Notes under the pieces: generated by a model
The model's input: only the letters and a program-made list of their open reading frames with translations
Database searches by the model: none
What the model was told of the DNA's origin: nothing
In this document: piece after piece, positions 43,807-50,948 of the stretch
Layout of the letters: the number at the start of each line of letters is the position of its first letter
Position numbering within the stretch: position 1 is the first letter of the stretch
NCBI RefSeq assembly: GCF_031179285.1
Contig: NZ_JAPSHY010000003.1
Coordinates: 124,001-188,000 of the forward strand
DNA from: Microbacterium sp.
GTDB lineage: Bacteria; Actinomycetota; Actinomycetes; Actinomycetales; Microbacteriaceae
DNA: 64,000 nucleotides
Direction: 5' to 3'
Position numbers and translations under genes: made by a program

Positions 43807-45347
43807 GGGTCGCCCTGCTCGTCGGCTCTCTGCGGGGCGGCCGTCGGCTGCGCACGTTGCTGCTGCTGGCTGCCGTGATCGCGGCCACCGTCGTGGTGTG
43901 CCTCGCTGTCCTCAGCCTGGCCGATGCCCCCGTGACCGTGGCTCGCACCGTGGCGGTGCTGGGCGCTTCCGCCATGCTCCTCGGATTCCTGGTCGGACCG
44001 ATCCTCGTCGGAGCGGTCGACCAGCTCGATCCGCGTCGGTTCCGGGTATTCGGCGTCGATGACACGCGGATGCCGTTCGTCCTCACCATCGCCGCGTTCG
44101 TGAGCGTGCCGAGCCTCGCGCTCATCGCCGTCAACATCACCGTGTGCGTCGTGGCGATCCGCCTCGGCGCCCCCTGGCCGCTCGCGGTTCTCATGAGCTT
44201 CGCCGGCCTGCTCAGCACGGTCCTCGTGGCGCGCATCGGCATGGCGATCAACGCGCTGATCCTGCCGGAGCGCCGCTCTCGAGAGCTGACCGCGCTGTTC
44301 GCGCTCGTCGTGATCGTCGTCGCGTTCCCGGTGGCGCTCTTCCTCGCCTCCCTCGAGTGGGACGGAAAGGTTCCCGCCCCTGTCGCCGCCGTGACCGCCG
44401 TGCTCGGGGTCACTCCGTTGGCTGCGCCGTTCGGTTCCCTCTTCGACATCGCTGCCGGGGTCGAGTCGGCGGCGTGGGTCAGCGGGCTGATCGCCCTGCT
44501 CACCGTGATCGCGCTCGGCGCGTCGTGGTCTTGGCTCGTGCGGAGGCTGCTCACCACGACGGAGCGTCCGGTTGCTGCCCGGGAGCGCACCGGTCTCGGC
44601 TGGTTCGGTCTGCTTCCCTCGAACGCGTTCGGCGCGATCGCCGCACGCAGTCTCGTGTACTGGCTGCGCGATCGCCGGTACATCATGAACATCATCGTCG
44701 TACCGGTCGCCGGAGTGCTCACCGTACTGCCGCTGCTCGTCGCCGGCGTGCCGTTGGAGATCGCCGCTCTTGTGCCGGTCCCTGTCATGGCGCTCTTCTT
44801 CGGGTGGCTTCCGCACAACGACGTCGCCTACGACTCGACCGCGCTGTGGACGCACGTCGCAAGCGGTGTCAGCGGCATACCGGATCGCCTCGGCCGCCTG
44901 GTGCCCGTTGCTCTGGTGGCGGTGCCCGTGCTCGCCGTGGCAGTGCCGCTCACGCTGCTGACGATCGACGACTGGCGGATGCTGTTGCCGCTGACCGGGG
45001 TCGCAGCGGCCCTCCTCCTGTCGGGACTCGGGGTGTCGAGCATCGTCTCCGCCGTCGCGCCGTATGCGGTGTCGCGACCCGGTGACAGCCCCTTCCAGCA
45101 GCCGCAGCGTCCCACCTCGCGCGGGTTCTCCGGTCCGGCCGTCGCGTTCCTCGGAGCGATCGTCATCAGCGCTCCGGCGCTGTGGCTGTTCACTCTCACG
45201 ATCGTGCACGGCGACCAGTACGCTCCGGCGGCATTCTGGACCGGGATTGTCGCCGGCATCGGGATGCTGGTGCTCGGCGTCGCCGTCGGCGGCCGCATCT
45301 TCGAGCGCAGCGGCGAGCGGCTGATGGAGTTCGTCGAGACGGCATGA
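43782..45347 (+). CDS. ABC transporter membrane protein (exporter-type)
   Basis: 521 aa with about twelve hydrophobic segments. GTG 43782 has GGAGGGG 5 nt upstream and lies inside the end of the ATPase gene (25-nt overlap); no other standard start fits. Short loops with Arg (YWLRDRRYIMN, FERSGERLMEF) face the cytoplasm. I recognise no named family, although the layout matches large ABC-2-like permeases of actinobacteria. It should form the pore for the upstream ATPase. Substrate is unknown. Confidence 0.8.
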   Translation: MVAHVLRLRVALLVGSLRGGRRLRTLLLLAAVIAATVVVCLAVLSLADAPVTVARTVAVLGASAMLLGFLVGPILVGAVDQLDPRRFRVFGVDDTRMPFVLTIAAFVSVPSLALIAVNITVCVVAIRLGAPWPLAVLMSFAGLLSTVLVARIGMAINALILPERRSRELTALFALVVIVVAFPVALFLASLEWDGKVPAPVAAVTAVLGVTPLAAPFGSLFDIAAGVESAAWVSGLIALLTVIALGASWSWLVRRLLTTTERPVAARERTGLGWFGLLPSNAFGAIAARSLVYWLRDRRYIMNIIVVPVAGVLTVLPLLVAGVPLEIAALVPVPVMALFFGWLPHNDVAYDSTALWTHVASGVSGIPDRLGRLVPVALVAVPVLAVAVPLTLLTIDDWRMLLPLTGVAAALLLSGLGVSSIVSAVAPYAVSRPGDSPFQQPQRPTSRGFSGPAVAFLGAIVISAPALWLFTLTIVHGDQYAPAAFWTGIVAGIGMLVLGVAVGGRIFERSGERLMEFVETA

Positions 45348-45376
45348 GACACCGCCCGTGACGGCCGCAACGCGGC

Positions 45377-45382
45377 TAGACT
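45377..45382 (+). promoter_or_regulatory. -10 hexamer TAGACT, leaderless start at 45389
   Basis: TAGACT, six bases, then the ATG of the DUF3039 gene. Confidence 0.65.
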
Positions 45383-45388
45383 CACGGG

Positions 45389-45655
45389 ATGAGTACTCCG
45401 CTGGACAGCCCCGATCAGGGCGGCGTGGCAACGCTTGATCGCGAACTGGAAGAGCTTCTCCGGGAGGAGAATCTCGAGCCGGGCGACCATGAGCGATTCT
45501 CGCACTACGTCAAGAAAGACAAGATCCTCGAGTCCGCGATCACCGGCAAGCCGGTGCGCGCGCTGTGCGGCAAGAAGTGGACTCCCGGGCGCGACCCGGA
45601 GAAGTTCCCGATCTGCCCCACCTGCAAGGAGATCTACGAATCGATGGTCGGCTGA
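45389..45655 (+). CDS. DUF3039 family protein
   Basis: 88 aa. The family pattern is clear: an acidic N-terminus, RFSHYVKKDKILESAITGKPVRALCGKKW, then CPTCKEIYESM. Three cysteines (one in ALCGKKW, two in CPTC) may bind zinc. Function is unknown to me. DUF3039 genes are widely conserved in actinobacteria. It is short, monocistronic and convergent with pncB. Confidence 0.9.
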   Translation: MSTPLDSPDQGGVATLDRELEELLREENLEPGDHERFSHYVKKDKILESAITGKPVRALCGKKWTPGRDPEKFPICPTCKEIYESMVG

Positions 45656-45672
45656 CGCGTCGCGTCGCGTCA
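45653..45672. terminator. Weak hairpin at the DUF3039 stop
   Basis: TGACGCG and CGCGTCA, seven pairs around six bases, beginning at the stop codon. It may terminate the convergent DUF3039 and pncB transcripts. Confidence 0.3.
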
Positions 45673-45706
45673 CCCGCGCACGTCACGGCCGGCGCAGCGT
45701 CGGGCC

Positions 45707-47032
45707 TCAGCCCGCGTCGACGAAGACGGTCGGGATCGCGGGATCGGATTTGCTCAGCGCGAGGGCTCTGAGGGGGAGTTCTTCACGCACCCGCAGGTGG
45801 TGGGCGCGTGCCGACGCCGTTCCCTCCGCACCCTCGAATGCCGTGTCGATCTCGCCCGCCACCACCAGGGGCACCTGAAGCGCGCGGCCCTCCGGATGCT
45901 CGGCGGGGCTGTCCAGTTCCTCGAATCCGTCGGACACCGCGACCGTCTCCGCTACGGCCACGCCGTCGCTGAGCGTGCGGAAGGCGGCCTTGCGCCCGCC
46001 ACGGGACCCCTTGTCGGTCGACGCCTTCGCGACCGCGATCCAGGACCCGCCGGAATCCTGCCGCGCGACGAGCTTGTACACCATGCCCGCGGTGGGATAA
46101 CCGGAGCCGGTCACGACTGATGTGCCGACGCCATAGGCGTCGACCGGGGAGGCGGCGAGGGCGGCGATCGCGTACTCGTCGAGGTCGCTGGTGACCGTGA
46201 TGCGGGTGTTCACCGCCCCGAGCTCGTCGAGCTGCGCTCTCACCTCACCGGCGACGATCGGAAGGTCGCCCGAGTCGATGCGCACCCCGCCCAGCGCCGT
46301 GCCGGCGATGCGGATCGCCGTCTCGACCCCGGTGCGGATGTCGTACGTGTCGACGAGCAGCGTGGTGCCGGTGCCGAGGCTCTCGATCTGAGCGCGGAAC
46401 GCGTCCTCCTCGGTGTCGTGCAGCAGAGTCCAGGAGTGCGCGGCGGTCCCCATCGTGGGGATGCCCCAGCGGCGACCGGCCTCCAGGTTGCTCGTCGCAC
46501 CGAAGCCGGAGATGTACGCCGCGCGGGCTGCGGCGATCGCGGAGTGCTCGGCCGCGCGACGGGAGCCCATCTCGGCGAGGGGCCGATCTCCGGCGGCGAT
46601 GCTCATCCGCGAGGCGGCGGTGGCGACCGCCGAGTCATGGTTGAGCACGCTCAGTGCGAGCGTTTCGAGGACCACCGCATCGGCGAACGTGCCCTCGACG
46701 GTGAGCACGGGGGAGCCGGGGAAATAGAGTTCGCCCTCGCGGTATCCGCTGATCGATCCGGTGAACCGGTAGTTCTCCAGGTATCGCAGCGCCTCCGCGT
46801 CGACGACGCCGGCGTCGCGGAGGAACCGCAGTTCCTCGTCGCCGAAGCGGAAATCCCGCAGGAGCGACAGCAGCCGCCCGGTTCCGGCGAGGACCCCGAA
46901 CCGGCGGCCGCCGGACAGGCGGCGGGAGAACATCTCGAACACGCAGGGCCGGGCCGCGGTGCCGTCGCGCAGAGCGGCGGCGAGCATCGTCAGTTCGTAG
47001 CGGTCGGTGAGCAGCGCCGTCGACGTGGTCAT
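45707..47032 (-). CDS. pncB: Nicotinate phosphoribosyltransferase
   Basis: 441 aa. Converts nicotinate and PRPP to nicotinate mononucleotide in NAD salvage. N-terminal LLTDRYELTMLAAALRDG is the family signature. Then come FEMFSRRLSGGRRFGVLAG, the histidine-containing MGTAAHSWTLLH (phosphohistidine region) and VRIDSGDL of the phosphoribosyl site. The start is fixed by TATGCT 6 nt before the ATG. It is divergent from murI with 59 nt between starts. Confidence 0.94.
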   Translation of the reverse strand: MTTSTALLTDRYELTMLAAALRDGTAARPCVFEMFSRRLSGGRRFGVLAGTGRLLSLLRDFRFGDEELRFLRDAGVVDAEALRYLENYRFTGSISGYREGELYFPGSPVLTVEGTFADAVVLETLALSVLNHDSAVATAASRMSIAAGDRPLAEMGSRRAAEHSAIAAARAAYISGFGATSNLEAGRRWGIPTMGTAAHSWTLLHDTEEDAFRAQIESLGTGTTLLVDTYDIRTGVETAIRIAGTALGGVRIDSGDLPIVAGEVRAQLDELGAVNTRITVTSDLDEYAIAALAASPVDAYGVGTSVVTGSGYPTAGMVYKLVARQDSGGSWIAVAKASTDKGSRGGRKAAFRTLSDGVAVAETVAVSDGFEELDSPAEHPEGRALQVPLVVAGEIDTAFEGAEGTASARAHHLRVREELPLRALALSKSDPAIPTVFVDAG

Positions 47033-47038
47033 CCGCTC

Positions 47039-47044
47039 AGCATA
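47039..47044 (-). promoter_or_regulatory. -10 hexamer TATGCT, leaderless start at 47032
   Basis: TATGCT, six bases, then the pncB ATG on the minus strand. Confidence 0.65.
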
Positions 47045-47077
47045 GTGAGCGGTGACGACGGCGGCGTCCGGCGCGGG

Positions 47078-47083
47078 TAGGCT
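47078..47083 (+). promoter_or_regulatory. -10 hexamer TAGGCT upstream of murI
   Basis: TAGGCT, eight bases, then the murI ATG. The pncB and murI promoters lie back to back within 59 bp, so polymerase binding at one could affect the other. Confidence 0.55.
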
Positions 47084-47091
47084 GGTGAGTC

Positions 47092-47928
47092 ATGAATGAC
47101 GCGCCGATCGGGATCTTCGACTCCGGTGTCGGCGGGCTCACGGTGGCGCGGGCCATCCGCGCCCAGCTGCCCCGAGAATCGTTCGTGTACATCGGCGACA
47201 CGGCGCATTCGCCTTACGGCCCCAAGCCCATCGCCGACGTCCGCCGGTACTCGCTCGAGGTGCTCGACACGCTCGTCGACCAGGGTGTGAAGATGCTCGT
47301 CATCGCCTGCAACACCGCGTCGGCGGCCATGCTGCGCGACGCGCGCGAACGCTATGACGTTCCCGTCGTCGAGGTGATCGGTCCGGCGGTGCGCCGCGCG
47401 GTCTCGACGACGCGCAACGGCCGCGTCGGGGTCATCGGCACCGTGGGCACGATCGGTTCCCGCGCGTATCAGGACATGCTCGAGGTGAACGAGTCGCTCG
47501 AGGTCTTCACGGCCGCCTGCCCTCGTTTCGTCGAGTTCGTCGAGGCAGGTATCACCGGCACGCCCGAGGTGCTCGCCACGGCGGGAGAATATCTCGCACC
47601 TCTGCGTGACGCGGGTGTCGACACCCTCGTGCTCGGCTGCACGCACTATCCGTTCCTGCGCGGCGCGATCGGCTATGTCATGGGCGAGGGCGTCAGCCTC
47701 GTCTCCAGCGACGACGAGACCGCCGGAGACGTCTACCGGCAGTTGGTGCGGCGCGACCTGCTGGCCTCGGCGGACGCGACGGCGAACTACGTCTACGAGG
47801 CGACGGGCGATTCCGCCACCGAGTTCACCGCCCTCGCCAACCGCCTCATGGGTCGCGAGGTGCGCGACGTGCAGCTGGTGCACACCGGCGTCATCGCCCT
47901 TCCTGATTCTCTCGCCGAGTCGCACTGA
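47092..47928 (+). CDS. murI: Glutamate racemase
   Basis: 278 aa. Makes D-glutamate for peptidoglycan. [16 protein letters not shown] at the N-terminus, catalytic cysteines in [10 protein letters not shown] and [13 protein letters not shown], and GPAVRRAV between. Same-strand rph and rdgB follow, a common actinobacterial order (murI-rph-rdgB). Confidence 0.95.
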   Translation: MNDAPIGIFDSGVGGLTVARAIRAQLPRESFVYIGDTAHSPYGPKPIADVRRYSLEVLDTLVDQGVKMLVIACNTASAAMLRDARERYDVPVVEVIGPAVRRAVSTTRNGRVGVIGTVGTIGSRAYQDMLEVNESLEVFTAACPRFVEFVEAGITGTPEVLATAGEYLAPLRDAGVDTLVLGCTHYPFLRGAIGYVMGEGVSLVSSDDETAGDVYRQLVRRDLLASADATANYVYEATGDSATEFTALANRLMGREVRDVQLVHTGVIALPDSLAESH

Positions 47929-47963
47929 GACCGGCCCCCCGTACCCGAACTCGAAGGAAACCC

Positions 47964-48704
47964 ATGTCAGACATCGTCCGCGCCGACGGCCGCGCCACCG
48001 ACCACCTCCGTGAGATCACGATCGAGCGCGGGTGGAGTGCTCATGCCGAGGGCTCAGCCCTGATCAGCTTCGGGGGAACGAAGGTGCTGTGCACGGCATC
48101 CTTCACCAATGGCGTCCCGCGCTGGCTGACCGGCAAGGGCAAGGGATGGGTCACCGCCGAGTACTCGATGCTCCCGCGGGCCACGAACAGCCGCAACGAC
48201 CGGGAGAGCGTCAAGGGCCGCATCGGCGGTCGCACGCACGAGATCTCCCGGTTGATCGGCCGGGCGCTGCGCGCCGTTGTCGACACCAAGGCGCTCGGAG
48301 AGAACACGATCGTGATCGACTGCGACGTGCTGCAGGCAGACGGGGGTACGCGGACAGCCGCCATCACCGGCGCCTATGTCGCGCTCGCGGATGCCATCGA
48401 GTGGGGACGAACGAAGAAGTTCATCGGCAAGAACAGCACTCCGCTGCTCGACTCGGTTGCGGCGGTGTCGGTCGGCATCATCGACGGCGAGCCCATGCTC
48501 GATCTGGCATATGTCGAAGACGTCCGCGCGGAGACCGACATGAACATCGTCGTGACCGGGCGCGGTCTCTTCGTCGAGGTGCAGGGAACGGCGGAGGGCG
48601 CGCCGTTCGACAAGCGCGAACTCGACGCCCTGCTCGACCTCGGCGTTGCCGGATGCGCAGCCCTCACCGAGAAGCAGCTGGCCTCGCTCGCGGCGACCTC
48701 CTGA
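47964..48704 (+). CDS. rph: Ribonuclease PH
   Basis: 246 aa. Phosphorolytic 3'-5' trimming of tRNA precursors. Family segments: [40 protein letters not shown] (phosphate-binding Arg region), [19 protein letters not shown] and [26 protein letters not shown] precedes the ATG 35 nt after murI. Its stop overlaps the rdgB ATG by one base (TGATG). Confidence 0.95.
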   Translation: MSDIVRADGRATDHLREITIERGWSAHAEGSALISFGGTKVLCTASFTNGVPRWLTGKGKGWVTAEYSMLPRATNSRNDRESVKGRIGGRTHEISRLIGRALRAVVDTKALGENTIVIDCDVLQADGGTRTAAITGAYVALADAIEWGRTKKFIGKNSTPLLDSVAAVSVGIIDGEPMLDLAYVEDVRAETDMNIVVTGRGLFVEVQGTAEGAPFDKRELDALLDLGVAGCAALTEKQLASLAATS

Positions 48705-49297
48705 TGCGGCTCGTCCTCGCTACGCATAATCCGCACAAGGTGGCGGAGTTCCAGCAGATCGTCGCGCAGGTGCGGCCCGACATCACCATCATCGGCTACG
48801 ACGGTCCCGAACCGGTCGAGGACGGCATCACGTTCGCGGCGAACGCCCTGCTCAAAGCTCGCGCCGCTGCGGCACACACGGGCCTCACGGCACTCGCCGA
48901 CGACTCCGGCATCTGCGTCGACGTGCTCGGCGGGTCACCCGGGGTGTTCTCGGCCTACTGGGCGGGTCAACGCAAGGACGCAACCGCGAATCTCGAGCTT
49001 CTCCTCGATCAGCTGCGTGACATCGCCGACCCGTACCGCGTAGCCCACTTCACCTCGACGATCGCGCTCGTGAGCCCCGCAGGCGTCGAGCACGTGGTCG
49101 AAGGCATCTGGCCCGGACGGCTCGCCCACCGCCCGTCCGGAAGCGGGGGCTTCGGCTACGACCCCATTTTCATCCCCGACGGCCAGCCCGAAGGTGCGGA
49201 GCGAACGGTGGGGGAGTTCACAGCCGACGAGAAACAGGCGCAGTCGCACCGGGCACGGGCCTTCGTGAATCTCGCATCGCTGCTCACGAAGCTTTAA
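48704..49297 (+). CDS. rdgB: RdgB/HAM1 family non-canonical purine NTP pyrophosphatase
   Basis: 197 aa from ATG 48704; the track ORF from 48032 is shadow inside rph. Removes ITP, dITP and XTP from nucleotide pools. LATHNPHKVAEFQQI is the N-terminal signature, then LADDSGICVDVLGGSPGVFSA and the C-terminal SGGFGYDPIF, TVGEFTADEKQAQSHRARAF. It is translationally coupled to rph. A 14-bp inverted repeat begins at the base after its stop. Confidence 0.95.
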   Translation: MRLVLATHNPHKVAEFQQIVAQVRPDITIIGYDGPEPVEDGITFAANALLKARAAAAHTGLTALADDSGICVDVLGGSPGVFSAYWAGQRKDATANLELLLDQLRDIADPYRVAHFTSTIALVSPAGVEHVVEGIWPGRLAHRPSGSGGFGYDPIFIPDGQPEGAERTVGEFTADEKQAQSHRARAFVNLASLLTKL

Positions 49298-49329
49298 CCA
49301 CTACACTTGACGTAGGTCAGGTGTAGTGG
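49298..49329. promoter_or_regulatory. 14-bp inverted repeat overlapping a -35 box
   Basis: CCACTACACTTGAC, a GTAG loop, then GTCAGGTGTAGTGG (one mismatch). TTGACG inside it lies 18 bp before the TAGCTT -10 of the next gene. This is a good operator candidate. Because it begins right after the rdgB stop it may also terminate the murI-rph-rdgB transcript. Confidence 0.7.
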
Positions 49330-49330
49330 G

Positions 49331-49336
49331 TAGCTT
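49331..49336 (+). promoter_or_regulatory. -10 hexamer TAGCTT with TTGACG -35, leaderless start at 49343
   Basis: TTGACG, 18 bp, TAGCTT, six bases, then ATG. It is the most complete promoter in the window. Confidence 0.75.
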
Positions 49337-49342
49337 GGGACC

Positions 49343-49936
49343 ATGCGAGACCTGACCTACTACATCGGCGTCACTCTTGACGGCTTCATCGCGGGACCGG
49401 ACGACGAGATCGACTTCTATCGACTGACCCCGGGGTTCGAAGCGTTCCTGGGCTCGACGCTCCCTGATCTCCAGCCCAGCCACGTGCGGGCGTCGATGGG
49501 TGTCGCCGACGAACCGCTGTCTCGGTTCGACACGATCCTGATGGGGCGCAGAACGTATGAGCCGGCGTTGCAGTTCGGCATCACCGACCCGTATGCGCAC
49601 CTGCGTACTCTCGTCTTCTCCACCACATTGGACGACCCCGCAGAAGCCAACGTCGAACTCGTGCGCACCGACCCTGTCGCCCGCGTGCGCGAGCTCAAGG
49701 CGGAGGATGGCCTCGGCATCTACCTCGCCGGCGGCGCCGGGCTCGCCGGGCAGCTTCTCGACGAGATCGACCGGCTCATCGTCAAGAAGTACCCGGTGAT
49801 CGCCGGATCCGGCATCCCGATGACCCGTCACGCGTTCGCTCCGACGCAGTTCCAGCTCGAAGACGTGCACACCCTCGACAACGGCTGCGCGGTGCTCAGC
49901 TACTCGCGCCTGCGGGAGCATGCGGCCGGATCATGA
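49343..49936 (+). CDS. Dihydrofolate reductase/RibD C-terminal family protein
   Basis: 197 aa. YYIGVTLDGFIAGPDDEID at the N-terminus, ILMGRRTYEPAL, then the NADPH-type loop IYLAGGAGLAGQLLDEID and YPVIAGSGIP are the RibD_C/YwjB-like pattern. These proteins are NADPH-dependent reductases of uncertain substrate; few are true folate or riboflavin enzymes. It is monocistronic with a palindrome over its -35, so it may answer to a dedicated repressor. Confidence 0.88.
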   Translation: MRDLTYYIGVTLDGFIAGPDDEIDFYRLTPGFEAFLGSTLPDLQPSHVRASMGVADEPLSRFDTILMGRRTYEPALQFGITDPYAHLRTLVFSTTLDDPAEANVELVRTDPVARVRELKAEDGLGIYLAGGAGLAGQLLDEIDRLIVKKYPVIAGSGIPMTRHAFAPTQFQLEDVHTLDNGCAVLSYSRLREHAAGS

Positions 49937-50006
49937 CGCGCGCCTACTGAGAATCGTTACCCTTCCCGACTAGGCCGATGCCGCCGTCGGCTCCGTTCGG
50001 CCGGTC

Positions 50007-50012
50007 TAGCCT
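50007..50012 (+). promoter_or_regulatory. -10 hexamer TAGCCT, leaderless start at 50019
   Basis: TAGCCT, six bases, then the ATG of the cation efflux gene. Confidence 0.65.
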
Positions 50013-50018
50013 GGAGAC

Positions 50019-50939
50019 ATGCACGATCACGCTCCCGCCGCCGGCGGCATCCGCTCGGCGAGCAGCCGGCGTCTGCTGGCGATCTCGCTGAGCCTGACCG
50101 CATCGGTGATGATCGTGCAGATCGTCGGCGCGGTGCTCACCGGATCGCTCGCCCTCCTCGCGGATGCCGCGCACATGTTCACCGACGCCTCGGCGCTCGT
50201 GATCGCCCTCATCGCGAGCGCGGTGGCCGCCCGCCCGGCCGACGACCGCCGCACGTTCGGGTACCAGCGGGCCGAGGTCTTCGGCGCGCTCATCAACGCG
50301 ATCATCCTCATCCTGCTGGCCGGATGGGTGGCGATCGAGGGTGTCGGGCGTCTGCTCGATCCGAGCGGCGTGGAGGTCACCGGAACCCTGATGCTGGTCG
50401 TCGCGGCGGGTGGCCTGCTGGCGAACGCGGTGTCGATGTGGCTGCTCAGCAGAGCGCAGAAGACCAGCATCAACGTGCGCGGCGCCTACCTCGAGGTGAT
50501 GGGCGACCTCATCGGATCGGTCGCGGTGATCATCGCGGCCGTCGTGATCATGACGACCGGGTGGATGCCGGCGGATGCCATCGCCTCACTGCTGATCGCG
50601 GCGATGATCGTCCCCCGGGCGATCGCGCTGCTGCGCGAGGTGTTCTCGGTGCTCGCAGAGTCCGCACCGCAGGGGACGGCGGTGAGCGACATCCGCAGCC
50701 ATCTGCTGGACTACGACGGCGTGGTCGGCGTGCACGACGTCCACGTCTGGCAGCTCACCCGCGGTGCCCCGGTCTTCACCGCGCACGTCCTCGTGGCACC
50801 CACGTTGCTGGCCGACGGCGGCTCCGGCAGGCTCCTCGCGAATCTCCAGGCATGTCTCGCAGATCATTTCGATGTGGAGCACTCGACCTTCCAGATCGAA
50901 CCGGTCGAACAATCCGACTGCGAGCCGCGTCACGCCTGA
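50019..50939 (+). CDS. Cation diffusion facilitator transporter (CzcD-like)
   Basis: 306 aa, six membrane segments. Zinc-type metal residues are visible: ALLADAAHMFTDASALV (HxxxD in helix 2) and a helix-5 motif VMGDLIGSVAVIIAAV, which has VMGD where the classic HxxxD His would be one position earlier (EVMGD). The cytoplasmic C-terminal domain has VGVHDVHVWQLTRG. It probably exports Zn, Co or Cd by proton antiport. The short His-containing N-terminus (MHDHAPAAGG) may bind metal. It converges with ligD. Confidence 0.9.
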   Translation: MHDHAPAAGGIRSASSRRLLAISLSLTASVMIVQIVGAVLTGSLALLADAAHMFTDASALVIALIASAVAARPADDRRTFGYQRAEVFGALINAIILILLAGWVAIEGVGRLLDPSGVEVTGTLMLVVAAGGLLANAVSMWLLSRAQKTSINVRGAYLEVMGDLIGSVAVIIAAVVIMTTGWMPADAIASLLIAAMIVPRAIALLREVFSVLAESAPQGTAVSDIRSHLLDYDGVVGVHDVHVWQLTRGAPVFTAHVLVAPTLLADGGSGRLLANLQACLADHFDVEHSTFQIEPVEQSDCEPRHA

Positions 50940-50948
50940 GCGTCGGCT

